A DNA stretch of 20,457 nt from UMGS1470 sp051889215 (GTDB lineage Bacteria; Bacillota; Clostridia; Christensenellales; UBA1242): the NCBI GenBank assembly GCA_051889215.1, contig JBJFDC010000009.1, forward strand, positions 1 to 20,457, read 5' to 3'. Every line of letters starts with the position of its first letter. The first letter of the stretch is position 1. This document shows positions 8,602 through 15,783 of this stretch, piece by piece. The notes below the pieces were generated by a model that saw only the letters and a list, made by a program, of their open reading frames with translations, had not been told where the DNA came from and made no database searches. A program made the position numbers and the translations under genes.

Positions 8602-8630
8602 ATTATAGAAGAAAAGTTTTGTGTTGTCAA
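8602..8630 (-). promoter_or_regulatory. Perfect sigma-A consensus promoter for the GLUG protein
   Basis: On the minus strand TTGACA (8625-8630), exactly 17 bp, then TATAAT (8602-8607): twelve of twelve consensus positions. Transcription would start near 8595, leaving a leader of about 27 nt that contains the AGGAG ribosome site. This predicts strong expression unless something represses it. Confidence 0.9.
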
Positions 8631-8639
8631 TATCAACTT

Positions 8640-8698
8640 CAAATAAAAACAAGTCTATTTTTGTGATTTTATTTTGTTTTCAATCCAAAAATAGACTT
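8640..8698 (-). terminator. secA terminator
   Basis: A perfect 13-bp inverted repeat, AAGTCTATTTTTG (8651-8663) and its complement (8686-8698), flanks a 22-nt loop. On the minus strand it is followed by GTTTTTATTTG. It starts about 10 nt after the secA stop. The loop is longer than usual but the stem is perfect. Confidence 0.7.
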
Positions 8699-8707
8699 TA
8701 AATCGGT

Positions 8708-11392
8708 TTAAGAATTTTTGCCGCAGCAGTTTTTATATTTTTTGCCACTGCCGCAAGGACAAGGGCTGTTGCGTCCTGTCACCTTTTCGCTTGAAGCGGG
8801 AGAATTTGATTTTGATGAGACACCCTCGCTTTGAACAACGATTTGTGGTTTTGGTGCGGGATTGTTTACTTTGATGTTCTCAACTTGAACATTAAGGAGC
8901 ATTGAAGCAGTGTCTGTTCTGATTTTTTCAATCATTGTGTCAAACAAATCAAAACCTTCACGCTTGAATACGACGATTGGGTCGTGTTGACCATATGCAC
9001 GAAGTCCAACCTCGTTTTTCATGATTGACATTTGGTCGATGTGGTCCATCCACAAAGTGTCAACGACGCGGAGAAGAACAAATCTTTCAAAATCACGGAA
9101 ATTGAAGCCCAATTCTTCTGCATCAACAATTTTCTTGTCATAGCGCTCATTGATTTCGGTGAGTATTTTTTCTGTGAGTTCGTCAATGTCTGTTTCTTCA
9201 ACCATTTCTTTTGTCACAAAATTTGTGCCTTTTGGAAGAAGTTTGTCTTCAAGAGCAGTGTTGAGCGCCTTTATATCCCACTCAAACGAATTTTTGTCAT
9301 CATCAACGTATTCTCGAACCAAAGGCACGACAATGTCTGGAAACATATCCAAGATTTGTTGATGGACATCGTCTCCATCGAGCACTTTGTTGCGTTCTGA
9401 ATAAATGAGTTCACGTTGTCTGTTCATGACGTCGTCAAACTGCAAAACAGTTCGTCGTGCGGCATAGTTCTGCGCTTCAATTCTCTTTTGTGCTTTTTCA
9501 ATTTGACTTGAAAGCACCTTGAGTTGGAATGGCGTGTTTTCATCAACCTTGAAGAAATTTGCAATGCTTTGCATCTTTTCCCCACCAAAACGCACCGCCA
9601 AGTCATCTTCGAGAGAAATGAAGAACACGCTGCTTCCTGGGTCACCTTGACGTCCGGCACGACCACGAAGTTGGTTGTCAATACGTCTGCTTTCGTGACG
9701 TTCAGTTCCGATGATGTGAAGTCCGCCAAGCGCTTTGACTTCTTCTTTTTCTTTGTCTGTTATATCTTTATATTCTTTTAGATAGTTAACATATTTATTA
9801 TGTGCATTCACAACCTCATCGCTTCCGCCAACGATATTTGACGTTGCAAGCGATATAATTGCATCTGTTATGCCATCATCTTTAAGTTTTTTCTTTGCAA
9901 GTGCTTCGGGATTTCCTCCGAGCAAAATATCTGTTCCACGCCCAGCCATGTTGGTCGCGATTGTGACAGCACCTCGGCGACCCGCTTGAGCAACAATCTC
10001 ACTTTCTTGTTCGTGATTTTTTGCATTGAGAACTGTGTGAGGAATTTTTTTCTTTTTGAGGAGCTTTGAAAGTTCTTCAGACTTGTCAATCGTGATTGTG
10101 CCAACAAGAACGGGTTGCCCCACCTCGTGACGCCTCTCAATTTCTTCAACGATTGCATTGTTTTTGCCGCGAACAGTTGTATAAATGATATCGGGCTCAT
10201 CTCTTCTTTGAGAAGGTCTGTTTGGCGGAATGGTGACAACGTCAAGTTTATAGATGTTGTTGAATTCCAATTCCTCGGTTTTTGCAGTTCCCGTCATGCC
10301 GGATAGTTTTTTGTAAAGGCGGAAGTAGTTCTGGAAAGTCACAGTTGCAAGCGTTTTGTTTTCATCTTTGATTTGAACTCCCTCTTTTGCCTCAATCGCC
10401 TGATGCAAACCTTCCGAAAAACGTCTGCCGTTCATAAGACGTCCAGTAAATTCGTCAACAATGATGATTTCGCCATCTTTGACAATATAGTTTTCATCTC
10501 GCATCATAACAAAGTTTGCTTTGAGTGCGTTTTGAATGTGGTGGTTAATTTCAATGTTGTCAACATCAGAATAGTTGTCCATGCCATAAAATCTTTCGGC
10601 TTTTTCAACACCTTTCTCTGTGAGAGTGATTGCTTTATGCTTTTTCTCAATCTCAAAATCAACATCTTTTTTCAGGTTTTTGACAAAACGTTGTGCGCGA
10701 TAATATTCGTCACTTGATTTCATGCCGCGGCCCGAAATGATGAGCGGTGTTCTCGCCTCGTCAATGAGAATTGAGTCCACTTCGTCCACAATGGCATATG
10801 CGTGACCACGTTGAACTCTGTCCTCTTTGCGCGTGACCATGTTGTCACGAAGATAATCGAATCCAAGTTCGTTGTTAGTCGCATATGTGATGTCACAGTT
10901 ATATGCCTCTCGCTTTTGTTCCGGAGTCATGCCCGAGATTGCAACACCGACAGAAAGTCCCAAAAAGCGGAAGATTTTTCCCATCCAATCCGCGTCACGT
11001 TTTGCCAAATATTCGTTGACAGTGACAATATGCACACCTTTTCCAGTCAGTGCATTCAGATATGCCGGAAGTGTCGCAACAAGCGTTTTTCCTTCACCTG
11101 TTCCCATTTCGGCAATTCTGCCTTGACTGAGTGCAATGCCGCCAAGAATTTGAACATAGAAATGACGCATTGAAAGCACTCTGTCCGCCGCCTCTCGGCA
11201 ACACGCAAACGCTTCTGGCAAAACATCTGCAACTTTCTCGCCATTTTTTAATCTTTCTTGAAGCGCTTTTGTTGTTTCGCGAAGTTCATCATCAGACTTT
11301 GCTTTGAATTCATCTTCAAGCGCAACAACTTTGTTCGCAATCTTTTTTAATCTTTTGATATTCCTTGAATTTTCACCACCAAAAAGTCCCAT
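8708..11392 (-). CDS. secA: Preprotein translocase ATPase SecA
   Basis: SecA is the cytoplasmic motor that uses ATP to push preproteins through SecYEG. The 894-residue protein has the expected length. It carries the Walker A segment GTGEGKT (97-103), the DEVDSILIDEARTPL Walker B region, the second helicase half with TNMAGRGTDILLGGNPEA and GRAGRQGDPG, and a C-terminal SEC-C zinc motif (SPCPCGSGKKYKNCC), which binds SecB or ribosomes in other species. The start at 11392 (MGLFGG) is chosen because AAGGAG lies 7 nt upstream and MGLF is a usual SecA beginning; the frame is open for another 34 codons, but these cover the promoter. It has its own promoter and terminator, so it is probably transcribed alone. 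It is divergent from the 386-residue gene. Confidence 0.98.
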   Translation of the reverse strand: MGLFGGENSRNIKRLKKIANKVVALEDEFKAKSDDELRETTKALQERLKNGEKVADVLPEAFACCREAADRVLSMRHFYVQILGGIALSQGRIAEMGTGEGKTLVATLPAYLNALTGKGVHIVTVNEYLAKRDADWMGKIFRFLGLSVGVAISGMTPEQKREAYNCDITYATNNELGFDYLRDNMVTRKEDRVQRGHAYAIVDEVDSILIDEARTPLIISGRGMKSSDEYYRAQRFVKNLKKDVDFEIEKKHKAITLTEKGVEKAERFYGMDNYSDVDNIEINHHIQNALKANFVMMRDENYIVKDGEIIIVDEFTGRLMNGRRFSEGLHQAIEAKEGVQIKDENKTLATVTFQNYFRLYKKLSGMTGTAKTEELEFNNIYKLDVVTIPPNRPSQRRDEPDIIYTTVRGKNNAIVEEIERRHEVGQPVLVGTITIDKSEELSKLLKKKKIPHTVLNAKNHEQESEIVAQAGRRGAVTIATNMAGRGTDILLGGNPEALAKKKLKDDGITDAIISLATSNIVGGSDEVVNAHNKYVNYLKEYKDITDKEKEEVKALGGLHIIGTERHESRRIDNQLRGRAGRQGDPGSSVFFISLEDDLAVRFGGEKMQSIANFFKVDENTPFQLKVLSSQIEKAQKRIEAQNYAARRTVLQFDDVMNRQRELIYSERNKVLDGDDVHQQILDMFPDIVVPLVREYVDDDKNSFEWDIKALNTALEDKLLPKGTNFVTKEMVEETDIDELTEKILTEINERYDKKIVDAEELGFNFRDFERFVLLRVVDTLWMDHIDQMSIMKNEVGLRAYGQHDPIVVFKREGFDLFDTMIEKIRTDTASMLLNVQVENIKVNNPAPKPQIVVQSEGVSSKSNSPASSEKVTGRNSPCPCGSGKKYKNCCGKNS

Positions 11393-11412
11393 ATCTTTCT
11401 CCTTGTGCTCTA

Positions 11413-11440
11413 ATAATACAACACAACAAATTTTTTTCAA
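11413..11440 (-). promoter_or_regulatory. Probable secA promoter
   Basis: On the minus strand TTGAAA (11435-11440), 16 bp, then TATTAT (11413-11418); each box is one base from consensus. Transcription would start about 15 nt before the ATG, just upstream of the AAGGAG site, which supports the start at 11392. Confidence 0.7.
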
Positions 11441-11570
11441 AATCATTTTAATCTCTTTTGTCAAAAACAATTCGCGATATATTCTTTTCAACAAAAACTG
11501 CTAGCAAGTTTGAAATTGTGATAAATGTTTTGGAAATATTATCATATCAAATGCGTTTTTAATGTGATTA

Positions 11571-11579
11571 TGCTATCAT
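11571..11579 (+). promoter_or_regulatory. Extended -10 promoter for the 386-residue gene
   Basis: TGCTATCAT is an extended -10 element (TGn plus a five-of-six match to TATAAT) with no recognisable -35. Transcription would begin about 10 nt before the ATG, in or next to the AAAGGAGG ribosome site (11585-11592). Confidence 0.5.
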
Positions 11580-11595
11580 AAATAAAGGAGGAAAA

Positions 11596-12756
11596 ATGAG
11601 AGCATTTATCAATTATGTTTCGCACCCAACAAATGCACAAGAGTTTGACAACAAATTCAAAGAATGCAATGAGTTGGATATGGAGTGCTTGTTGAATAAT
11701 CCAACAGTGTGCTGGACCGTTGCTCGCCACGCTCAACCGGGCGATATCATTTTGTTTATTCACACGCGTAGTGCTGAAAAACACATTCAAAACATTGAAA
11801 AGGAAATGAAAGAAGACAAGAAATACGAATATCTTGCCGATTTCCTTTCGCGTTCAAAAGAAATATATAAAAAGTTTGGCGGAACAATTTGTGCAATTGG
11901 CGAGGTTTGGGACACACCTCATCACTTTGACAACTTTGGTTATGAAAATCATTTCAAGTCAAGGCATTTTGCAGAAATTGGAAACATTTACGTCTTGGAA
12001 AACCCAATCGACACAATTGACATGTCAAACATCTTGGATATCCGCCAACACTATTCTTCCACGCCACTCAAATGCCAAACTTTTGACAAGTTGAGAGAAG
12101 TTATTCAATCAAAAAACAAAACACCAGAATATTTCAATTCCGCCAACATCAGCGAAGAGTTGGAGCAAACCCCACAAATGAGATTTGCACAATGTTATCA
12201 TATCCCACTCGCGGGAGAAATTATTGAAGAATATGAAGTTTGTGAGAATCAAATTTTGGCGAATGTTTCTGAAACACACCTAAAAGATATGATTGTCAAA
12301 TTTGTTGAAACACTTGAAGAACCTGGCTTTTTCATTTTGGAAACACCATTAAAGTTGAACGAAGAAAAAAAGATTAAAGATTCAAAAGACTTTCATCGCC
12401 ATGTTTATTACATTGACGGAGTCAATCGTAACTTTTTGCTAGACTTGATTGATTCTCAATTCATGCCTTTCAGAAAAGAAGGCCTGATTTCATTCGGAGT
12501 TGCCTCCCATTCGTCACACGACGAGTTGTTTGTGACAAAATACAATATTGTTCGCATTTTTTCAAAAAATATTGAAAAATATTATAAATTTATGAGTGAT
12601 TTCAACATAAAAAAGTCAATAAAAATAAAAACCGCATGGGATACTTTCAAACAAGAACTGCCGGGACAAGCATTTGCAAGTGATAATGGTGAGATAAATA
12701 AATTTATTGAATTTGCAAAAGAACACTACGGACTCTATGAGGCAGAAATCCGTTAA
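11596..12756 (+). CDS. Unassigned 386-residue soluble protein, possible PUA/EVE-like N-terminal domain
   Basis: I do not recognise the family. There is no signal peptide or membrane segment. The N-terminal part (about 1-165) has a rhythm seen in EVE/PUA-like folds: WTVARHAQPGDIILFIHT, then GTICAIGEVWDTP, then SRHFAEIGNIYVLENPID. Such folds bind modified bases in DNA or RNA, but this is an inference from pattern and not a match I can prove. The C-terminal half contains FILETPLKL, HVYYIDGVN and GLISFGVASHSSHDELFVTKYNIV, which I cannot assign. The ATG has a strong AAAGGAGG 5 nt upstream. It stands alone, divergent from secA, and ends 21 bp before the first copy of the structured repeat, whose hairpin may serve as its terminator. 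Base composition resembles its neighbours. Confidence 0.85.
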   Translation: MRAFINYVSHPTNAQEFDNKFKECNELDMECLLNNPTVCWTVARHAQPGDIILFIHTRSAEKHIQNIEKEMKEDKKYEYLADFLSRSKEIYKKFGGTICAIGEVWDTPHHFDNFGYENHFKSRHFAEIGNIYVLENPIDTIDMSNILDIRQHYSSTPLKCQTFDKLREVIQSKNKTPEYFNSANISEELEQTPQMRFAQCYHIPLAGEIIEEYEVCENQILANVSETHLKDMIVKFVETLEEPGFFILETPLKLNEEKKIKDSKDFHRHVYYIDGVNRNFLLDLIDSQFMPFRKEGLISFGVASHSSHDELFVTKYNIVRIFSKNIEKYYKFMSDFNIKKSIKIKTAWDTFKQELPGQAFASDNGEINKFIEFAKEHYGLYEAEIR

Positions 12757-12885
12757 AACAACTAAGTGAGGTTTGATGTCGGGCGCCACCAAGACCTCGG
12801 TCGCGGGTTATACGTTTTTGCTTCGGCAAAAACATATATTACCTTGGACGGGCTTTCAAACCCGCCCTCCGTCAACACAAAAAAA

Positions 12886-12909
12886 ATGAAGTCTTGCGAC
12901 TTCATTTTT
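12886..12909. terminator. Terminator hairpin in repeat copy 1
   Basis: ATGAAGTC-ttgc-GACTTCAT with five T after it on the plus strand and eight T on the minus strand. On the plus strand it could end transcription of the 386-residue gene. On the minus strand it sits behind a tRNA-fMet remnant, exactly as the copy-2 hairpin sits behind the intact tRNA, and its loop is then GCAA. Confidence 0.7.
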
Positions 12910-12929
12910 GGTTGCGGGGGCAGGATTTG
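12909..12929 (-). pseudogene. Remnant of a second tRNA-fMet (3' end only)
   Basis: These 21 bases are identical to the 3' end of the intact tRNA-fMet gene (13128-13148): CCA, the 3' acceptor strand and part of the T-arm. They are followed on the minus strand by the same terminator hairpin. The other 56 nt of a tRNA are absent. This is either a decayed tandem copy or an attachment-site-like duplication. Confidence 0.75.
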
Positions 12930-12989
12930 CAGTGGCAACAAATAAAATTTATATCTTAAATTGTTGACACTCCGCCGACAAACTCCATC

Positions 12990-13204
<215 letters not shown>

Positions 13205-13214
13205 AGATGTTGAT

Positions 13215-13243
13215 AGTTTACACCAAAGCAAAACCCATGTCAA
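13215..13243 (-). promoter_or_regulatory. tRNA-fMet promoter
   Basis: On the minus strand TTGACA (13238-13243), 17 bp, then TAAACT (13215-13220), four of six at the -10. The predicted start is a few bases before the mature tRNA 5' end at 13204. Confidence 0.75.
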
Positions 13244-13284
13244 TATGTTTTTGTCGAAAAATTAAAAAACTTTAAAAATATTTG

Positions 13285-13313
13285 TTGACAAGCACTCTTT
13301 TATAAGATATAAT
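13285..13313 (+). promoter_or_regulatory. Perfect consensus promoter for tRNA-Met/tRNA-Glu
   Basis: TTGACA (13285-13290), 17 bp, TATAAT (13308-13313): a full match to the sigma-A consensus, about 20 bp before the first tRNA. This is typical of stable RNA genes. Confidence 0.92.
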
Positions 13314-13332
13314 AACCCCGCTTGCTAGATTT

Positions 13333-13409
13333 GGCGGCGTAGCTCAGTTGGCTAGAGCGTGCGGTTCATACCCGCAAGGTCGAAGGTTCGAATCTTTCCG
13401 CCGCTACCA
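13333..13409 (+). tRNA. tRNA-Met (CAT), elongator
   Basis: A 77-nt cloverleaf with encoded CCA. Anticodon arm TGCGG-TTCATAC-CCGCA gives anticodon CAT. The first acceptor bases pair (GGCGGCG with CGCCGCT, allowing one G-T), unlike the initiator. The loop sequence fits elongator Met better than the CAT-bearing tRNA-Ile2, though lysidine modification cannot be excluded from sequence alone. It lies 16 nt before tRNA-Glu in one transcript. Confidence 0.92.
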
Positions 13410-13425
13410 ATAAAACTTAATATAT

Positions 13426-13500
13426 GGCTCCGTGGTCAAGTGGTTAAGACACCGCCCTTTCACGGCGGTATCATGGGTTCGAGTCCCGTCGGAGTCACCA
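13426..13500 (+). tRNA. tRNA-Glu (TTC)
   Basis: A 75-nt cloverleaf with encoded CCA. Anticodon arm CCGCC-CTTTCAC-GGCGG gives anticodon TTC. The T-arm reads TGGGTTCGAGTCCCG. It is the second gene of the tRNA-Met/tRNA-Glu unit and is followed at once by a terminator hairpin. Confidence 0.97.
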
Positions 13501-13573
13501 AAGAAAATTCGCAAAGGCGAATTTTTTTGTTGCTCCGACTTGTTGCTTCACAACTCACTCGCTTCACTCGTGG
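13494..13573 (+). repeat. 80-bp repeat R1, starting inside the tRNA-Glu 3' end
   Basis: The 80 bases from the tRNA's final GTCACCA through its terminator to CTCGTGG recur exactly at 13737-13791 plus 13892-13916. R1 is intact. Sequence differs on both sides of the two copies. Confidence 0.9.
13503..13528 (+). terminator. tRNA-Glu terminator
   Basis: AAATTCGC-aaag-GCGAATTT followed by more T, starting 3 nt after the tRNA CCA. A second copy is part of repeat R2 at about 13746-13771. Confidence 0.88.
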
Positions 13574-13586
13574 ACTCGAACCCATG
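13572..13586 (-). repeat. Inverted 15-bp copy of the tRNA-Glu T-arm
   Basis: GGACTCGAACCCATG is the exact reverse complement of 13472-13486 in tRNA-Glu. It begins right at the end of repeat R1, 72 bp after the tRNA, so a read-through transcript could pair with the tRNA T-arm. A remnant of an inverted tRNA copy is the simpler reading. Confidence 0.7.
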
Positions 13587-13678
13587 GAAACTTCGTCGCG
13601 CTTTGGCAAATGCACTCCGTGCGCTTGCCACTTCTCTCCTCGTTATCACGGGATATATATTTTTGTTTAAAAAAAAAG

Positions 13679-13699
13679 AAACACCGAAAGGTGTTTTTT
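13679..13699 (+). terminator. Second terminator-like hairpin behind tRNA-Glu
   Basis: AAACACC-gaaa-GGTGTTT followed by TTT: a 7-bp stem, GNRA loop and T-tract on the plus strand. No plus-strand gene lies just upstream, so it may back up the tRNA-Glu terminator or be left from a lost gene. Confidence 0.7.
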
Positions 13700-13736
13700 G
13701 TGACAAAGACGAGACCACAAAGTTTCCTTCGCAAGT

Positions 13737-13916
13737 GTCACCAAAGAAAATTCGCAAAGGCGAATTTTTTTGTTGCTCCGACTTGTTGCTTNNNNNNNNN
13801 NNNNNNNNNNNNNNNNNNNNNNNNNNNNNNNNNNNNNNNNNNNNNNNNNNNNNNNNNNNNNNNNNNNNNNNNNNNNNNNNNNNNNNNNNNNCACAACTCA
13901 CTCGCTTCACTCGTGG
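13737..13916 (+). repeat. 80-bp repeat R2, split by the assembly gap
   Basis: 55 bases before the gap and 25 after it together equal R1 exactly, including the GTCACCA tRNA end and the terminator hairpin. Confidence 0.88.
13792..13891. other. Assembly gap (100 N)
   Basis: Exactly 100 Ns, placed inside repeat R2. If the gap were closed to zero length, R2 would be a perfect copy of R1, so the true sequence may have no gap or additional repeat units. Confidence 0.95.
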
Positions 13917-13986
13917 TTGAATTAATAAGAAGAAAGAAAAACAAAAAGATTGAAAATGCAACAAAATAAAACTCAAGAAAAAATGT

Positions 13987-14014
13987 AAGAGCGAGGCCAA
14001 ATGACTTCGCTCTT
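13987..14014. terminator. Terminator of the 177-residue orphan gene
   Basis: AAGAGCGA and TCGCTCTT form an 8-bp stem around 12 nt, directly after the stop of the minus-strand gene. On the minus strand a T6 run follows after a 3-nt offset; on the plus strand TTTGTTTGTT follows. Confidence 0.65.
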
Positions 14015-14021
14015 TTGTTTG

Positions 14022-14555
14022 TTAAAATTCTCTCTCTTTTGAACAAGCTCTTTTATCCGCTTGAAATTTTGCTCTTCTGTCCATCTCTTTCATTTTCACG
14101 TCTCTTCTTGCTCTCAAAACACGCTCATTTGCAACGCATATTTTTTTTACATCATCAGCCGTATAATAAACATCGTCTTCGACCATACGTTCTCCAGCTT
14201 CAAGATCTGGCAAATTAAAATTTAATTCGATTGGGGCTTGGTAATCTTTTTGATAAATGTCAAAGTAAAATTGACCTTCGCCATATATTTTTGTTAAAAG
14301 GTTGGCAATTATTGGCTCTGGGCGTCGTTCTTTTTTTAATTTTTTTATTGCTTTCAAATGCAATTTTGAAGTCAATTCAAAAATTTCTCCCGTTAAAACA
14401 TTCTTAATTTTTGTCCAATCATTGTTCAACATAAATGGTGTCAATTTGGCATTTTCACAAGGCACAAAATTAAATTCACCGCATATTTTCTCTGTTGGAA
14501 AAACCAAAATCAAGTCCGACCTTCCACAAACGACTTTTCCTTGTTCGTTTCCCAT
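14022..14555 (-). CDS. Hypothetical soluble protein, 177 residues
   Basis: I do not recognise this protein. It begins MGNEQGKVVCGRSDLILVFP and has no signal peptide or membrane segment. The last 50 or so residues (from about DDVKKICVANERVLRARRDV) form a strongly charged, probably helical tail rich in Lys and Arg, which might contact nucleic acid or another protein; that is only a guess. The start at 14555 is supported by TGGAGGG, 7 nt upstream, and by a consensus promoter whose -10 lies at 14589-14594. The longer frame would begin above the transcription start. It is a single-gene unit between the tRNA-Glu repeats and trpS, with its own promoter and terminator. Confidence 0.78.
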   Translation of the reverse strand: MGNEQGKVVCGRSDLILVFPTEKICGEFNFVPCENAKLTPFMLNNDWTKIKNVLTGEIFELTSKLHLKAIKKLKKERRPEPIIANLLTKIYGEGQFYFDIYQKDYQAPIELNFNLPDLEAGERMVEDDVYYTADDVKKICVANERVLRARRDVKMKEMDRRAKFQADKRACSKEREF

Positions 14556-14588
14556 ATTAAAACCCTCCACATTTCTTAATTTCTTATC

Positions 14589-14616
14589 ATTATACGCCCT
14601 CACGGCAATTTGTCAA
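14589..14616 (-). promoter_or_regulatory. Consensus promoter of the orphan gene
   Basis: On the minus strand TTGACA (14611-14616), 16 bp, TATAAT (14589-14594). Both boxes are perfect; the spacer is one base short of ideal. Confidence 0.85.
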
Positions 14617-14633
14617 TAGTCATGTTTTTCAAC

Positions 14634-14657
14634 AAAAAACGAAGTCAAATGACTTCG
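14634..14657 (-). terminator. trpS terminator
   Basis: On the minus strand CGAAGTC-attt-GACTTCG followed by six T. It starts 2 nt after the trpS stop codon. Confidence 0.88.
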
Positions 14658-14659
14658 CT

Positions 14660-15655
14660 TTATCTTGTGACACCGATTGCTTTTTTGATTTTTTCAAGTT
14701 TTGGTGTTGCGATTGCTCTTGCTTTTTTTGCTCCTTCTTCAAGAATTTTGTCAACCTCATCGCGGTGAGATTGATAATAGTTGAATTTTTCGCGCATTGG
14801 AGCAATGTAAGTATTCATTTTTGCAAACAATTCTTTCTTTGCATCTCCCCAACCAAGTCCTTCAAGCATTCTTTTTTCAAAATCTTGAACTTCTTCCGGC
14901 GTCGCAAAAAGTTTGTAAAGCTTGAATATTGTGTTATCAGTGTCTTTTGGTTCTCCTGGAAGACGCGAATCCGTGACAATTCGGTTTACTGATTTCTGCA
15001 AAGTCTTTTCGTCAGAAAAAAGTTGAATTGTGTTGCCATAACTCTTGCTCATTTTTCTTCCATCAAGTCCCAACAAAACACTCGTTTCTTTTTGAGTCAC
15101 GCATTCTGGCAAAACAAAAATGTTGCCATATCTATTATTAAAATATATCGCAATGTCCCTTGCAATTTCAACATGTTGGGTTTGGTCAAATCCGACCGGC
15201 ACTTTGTTTGAATCAAACAAAACAATATCAGCTGTCATAAGGATTGGATAGTTATAAAGTCCCATATTGACACCTGCATCGCGATCAACTCCAGCCGCCT
15301 CGTTTTTTTCCACGCAAGCTTTGTATGCATGCGCTCTATTCATCAGTCCTTTGGGTGTGAGATTGCAAAGAATCCAACTAAGTTCCAAGTCTTCTGGAAT
15401 ATCTGATTGCTTATAGAAAACAACCTTGTTTGGGTCAAGACCGCACGCAAGCCAGGTGCACGCAATATTATAGGTGTATTCTCGCATTTCTTCGCATGTT
15501 TTTACAGTTGTCAAAGCATGATAGTCGGCAATAAAGTATAAGCATTCAAGACCTGCATCTTTCGACATTTCGATGGCGGGTTTGATTGCTCCAAAATAAT
15601 TGCCAAGATGTGCATATCCTGTTGGCTTGATACCAGTCAAAACTCTTTCTTTCAT
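14660..15655 (-). CDS. trpS: Tryptophan--tRNA ligase
   Basis: TrpRS charges tRNA-Trp with tryptophan in the cytoplasm using ATP. The 331-residue protein is of normal length for this class Ic enzyme. It shows the start GIKPTGYAHLGNYFGAI, with HLGN (16-19) as the HIGH-type signature, and GRKMSKSYGN with KMSKS at 201-205. The GFDQTQHVEIARDIA segment is typical of the family. The start at 15655 follows AAGAGGA with a short gap of about 3-4 nt. It lies 43 nt behind a tRNA-Trp gene on the same strand and shares its promoter, as I see no other. I found no T-box leader (no GGGTGGNACCGCG-type word) in the short upstream region, although many Firmicutes control trpS that way. Confidence 0.97.
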   Translation of the reverse strand: MKERVLTGIKPTGYAHLGNYFGAIKPAIEMSKDAGLECLYFIADYHALTTVKTCEEMREYTYNIACTWLACGLDPNKVVFYKQSDIPEDLELSWILCNLTPKGLMNRAHAYKACVEKNEAAGVDRDAGVNMGLYNYPILMTADIVLFDSNKVPVGFDQTQHVEIARDIAIYFNNRYGNIFVLPECVTQKETSVLLGLDGRKMSKSYGNTIQLFSDEKTLQKSVNRIVTDSRLPGEPKDTDNTIFKLYKLFATPEEVQDFEKRMLEGLGWGDAKKELFAKMNTYIAPMREKFNYYQSHRDEVDKILEEGAKKARAIATPKLEKIKKAIGVTR

Positions 15656-15670
15656 GTGTCCTCTTTTAAC

Positions 15671-15694
15671 AAAAGTGCGACCATTTTGGGTCGC
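15671..15694 (-). terminator. Hairpin between tRNA-Trp and trpS (weak terminator or processing signal)
   Basis: On the minus strand GCGACC-caaaat-GGTCGC, then AC and four T, 4 nt after the tRNA CCA. The stem is good but the T-tract is short, so it could stop part of the transcripts, or mark tRNA 3' processing, and let the rest read into trpS. Confidence 0.55.
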
Positions 15695-15698
15695 TCTT

Positions 15699-15772
15699 TG
15701 GCAGGGGTGGAAGGAATCGAACCCTCCTCTGGAGTTTTGGAGACTCTCATTCTACCGATGAACTACACCCCT
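15699..15772 (-). tRNA. tRNA-Trp (CCA)
   Basis: A 74-nt cloverleaf with encoded CCA. The acceptor AGGGGTG pairs perfectly with CACCCCT; the anticodon arm has loop CTCCAAA, anticodon CCA; the T-arm contains GGTTCGATTCC. It is the first gene of a unit with trpS, the enzyme that charges it. Confidence 0.97.
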
Positions 15773-15783
15773 AAACGAATATA

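Larger units (their letters stand above)
12778..12929 (+). ncRNA. Structured repeat element, copy 1 (candidate RNA)
   Basis: The copy begins GTCGGGCGCCACCAAGACC and shares nearly all its sequence with 12990-13148 except for an internal hairpin. Predicted pairings read on the plus strand: CCAAG with CTTGG closes a domain. Inside it are GAC-CUCG-GUC and a long arm GGTTATA...TATATTACC topped by GTTTTTGC-UUCG-GCAAAAAC. Then come CGGG/CCCG and an 8-bp hairpin ATGAAGTC/GACTTCAT (12886-12905). The UUCG cap is canonical on the plus strand. The copy ends in 21 nt of tRNA-fMet sequence. It could be an independent RNA, the 3' UTR of the upstream gene, or the DNA form of a repeat. I know no Rfam family for it. 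Confidence 0.5.
13501..14021. other. Gene-free region behind tRNA-Glu
   Basis: No credible gene. It holds the tRNA-Glu terminator, two copies of an 80-bp repeat, an inverted 15-bp copy of the tRNA-Glu T-arm, a second terminator-like hairpin, the 100-N gap, and the terminator of the downstream minus-strand gene. Open frames here run through Ns and repeats. Confidence 0.7.

Noticed and set aside
9032..9400. Open frames antisense to secA and to other large genes
   Set aside because: Shadows of real coding sequence; no ribosome sites and no recognisable protein features.
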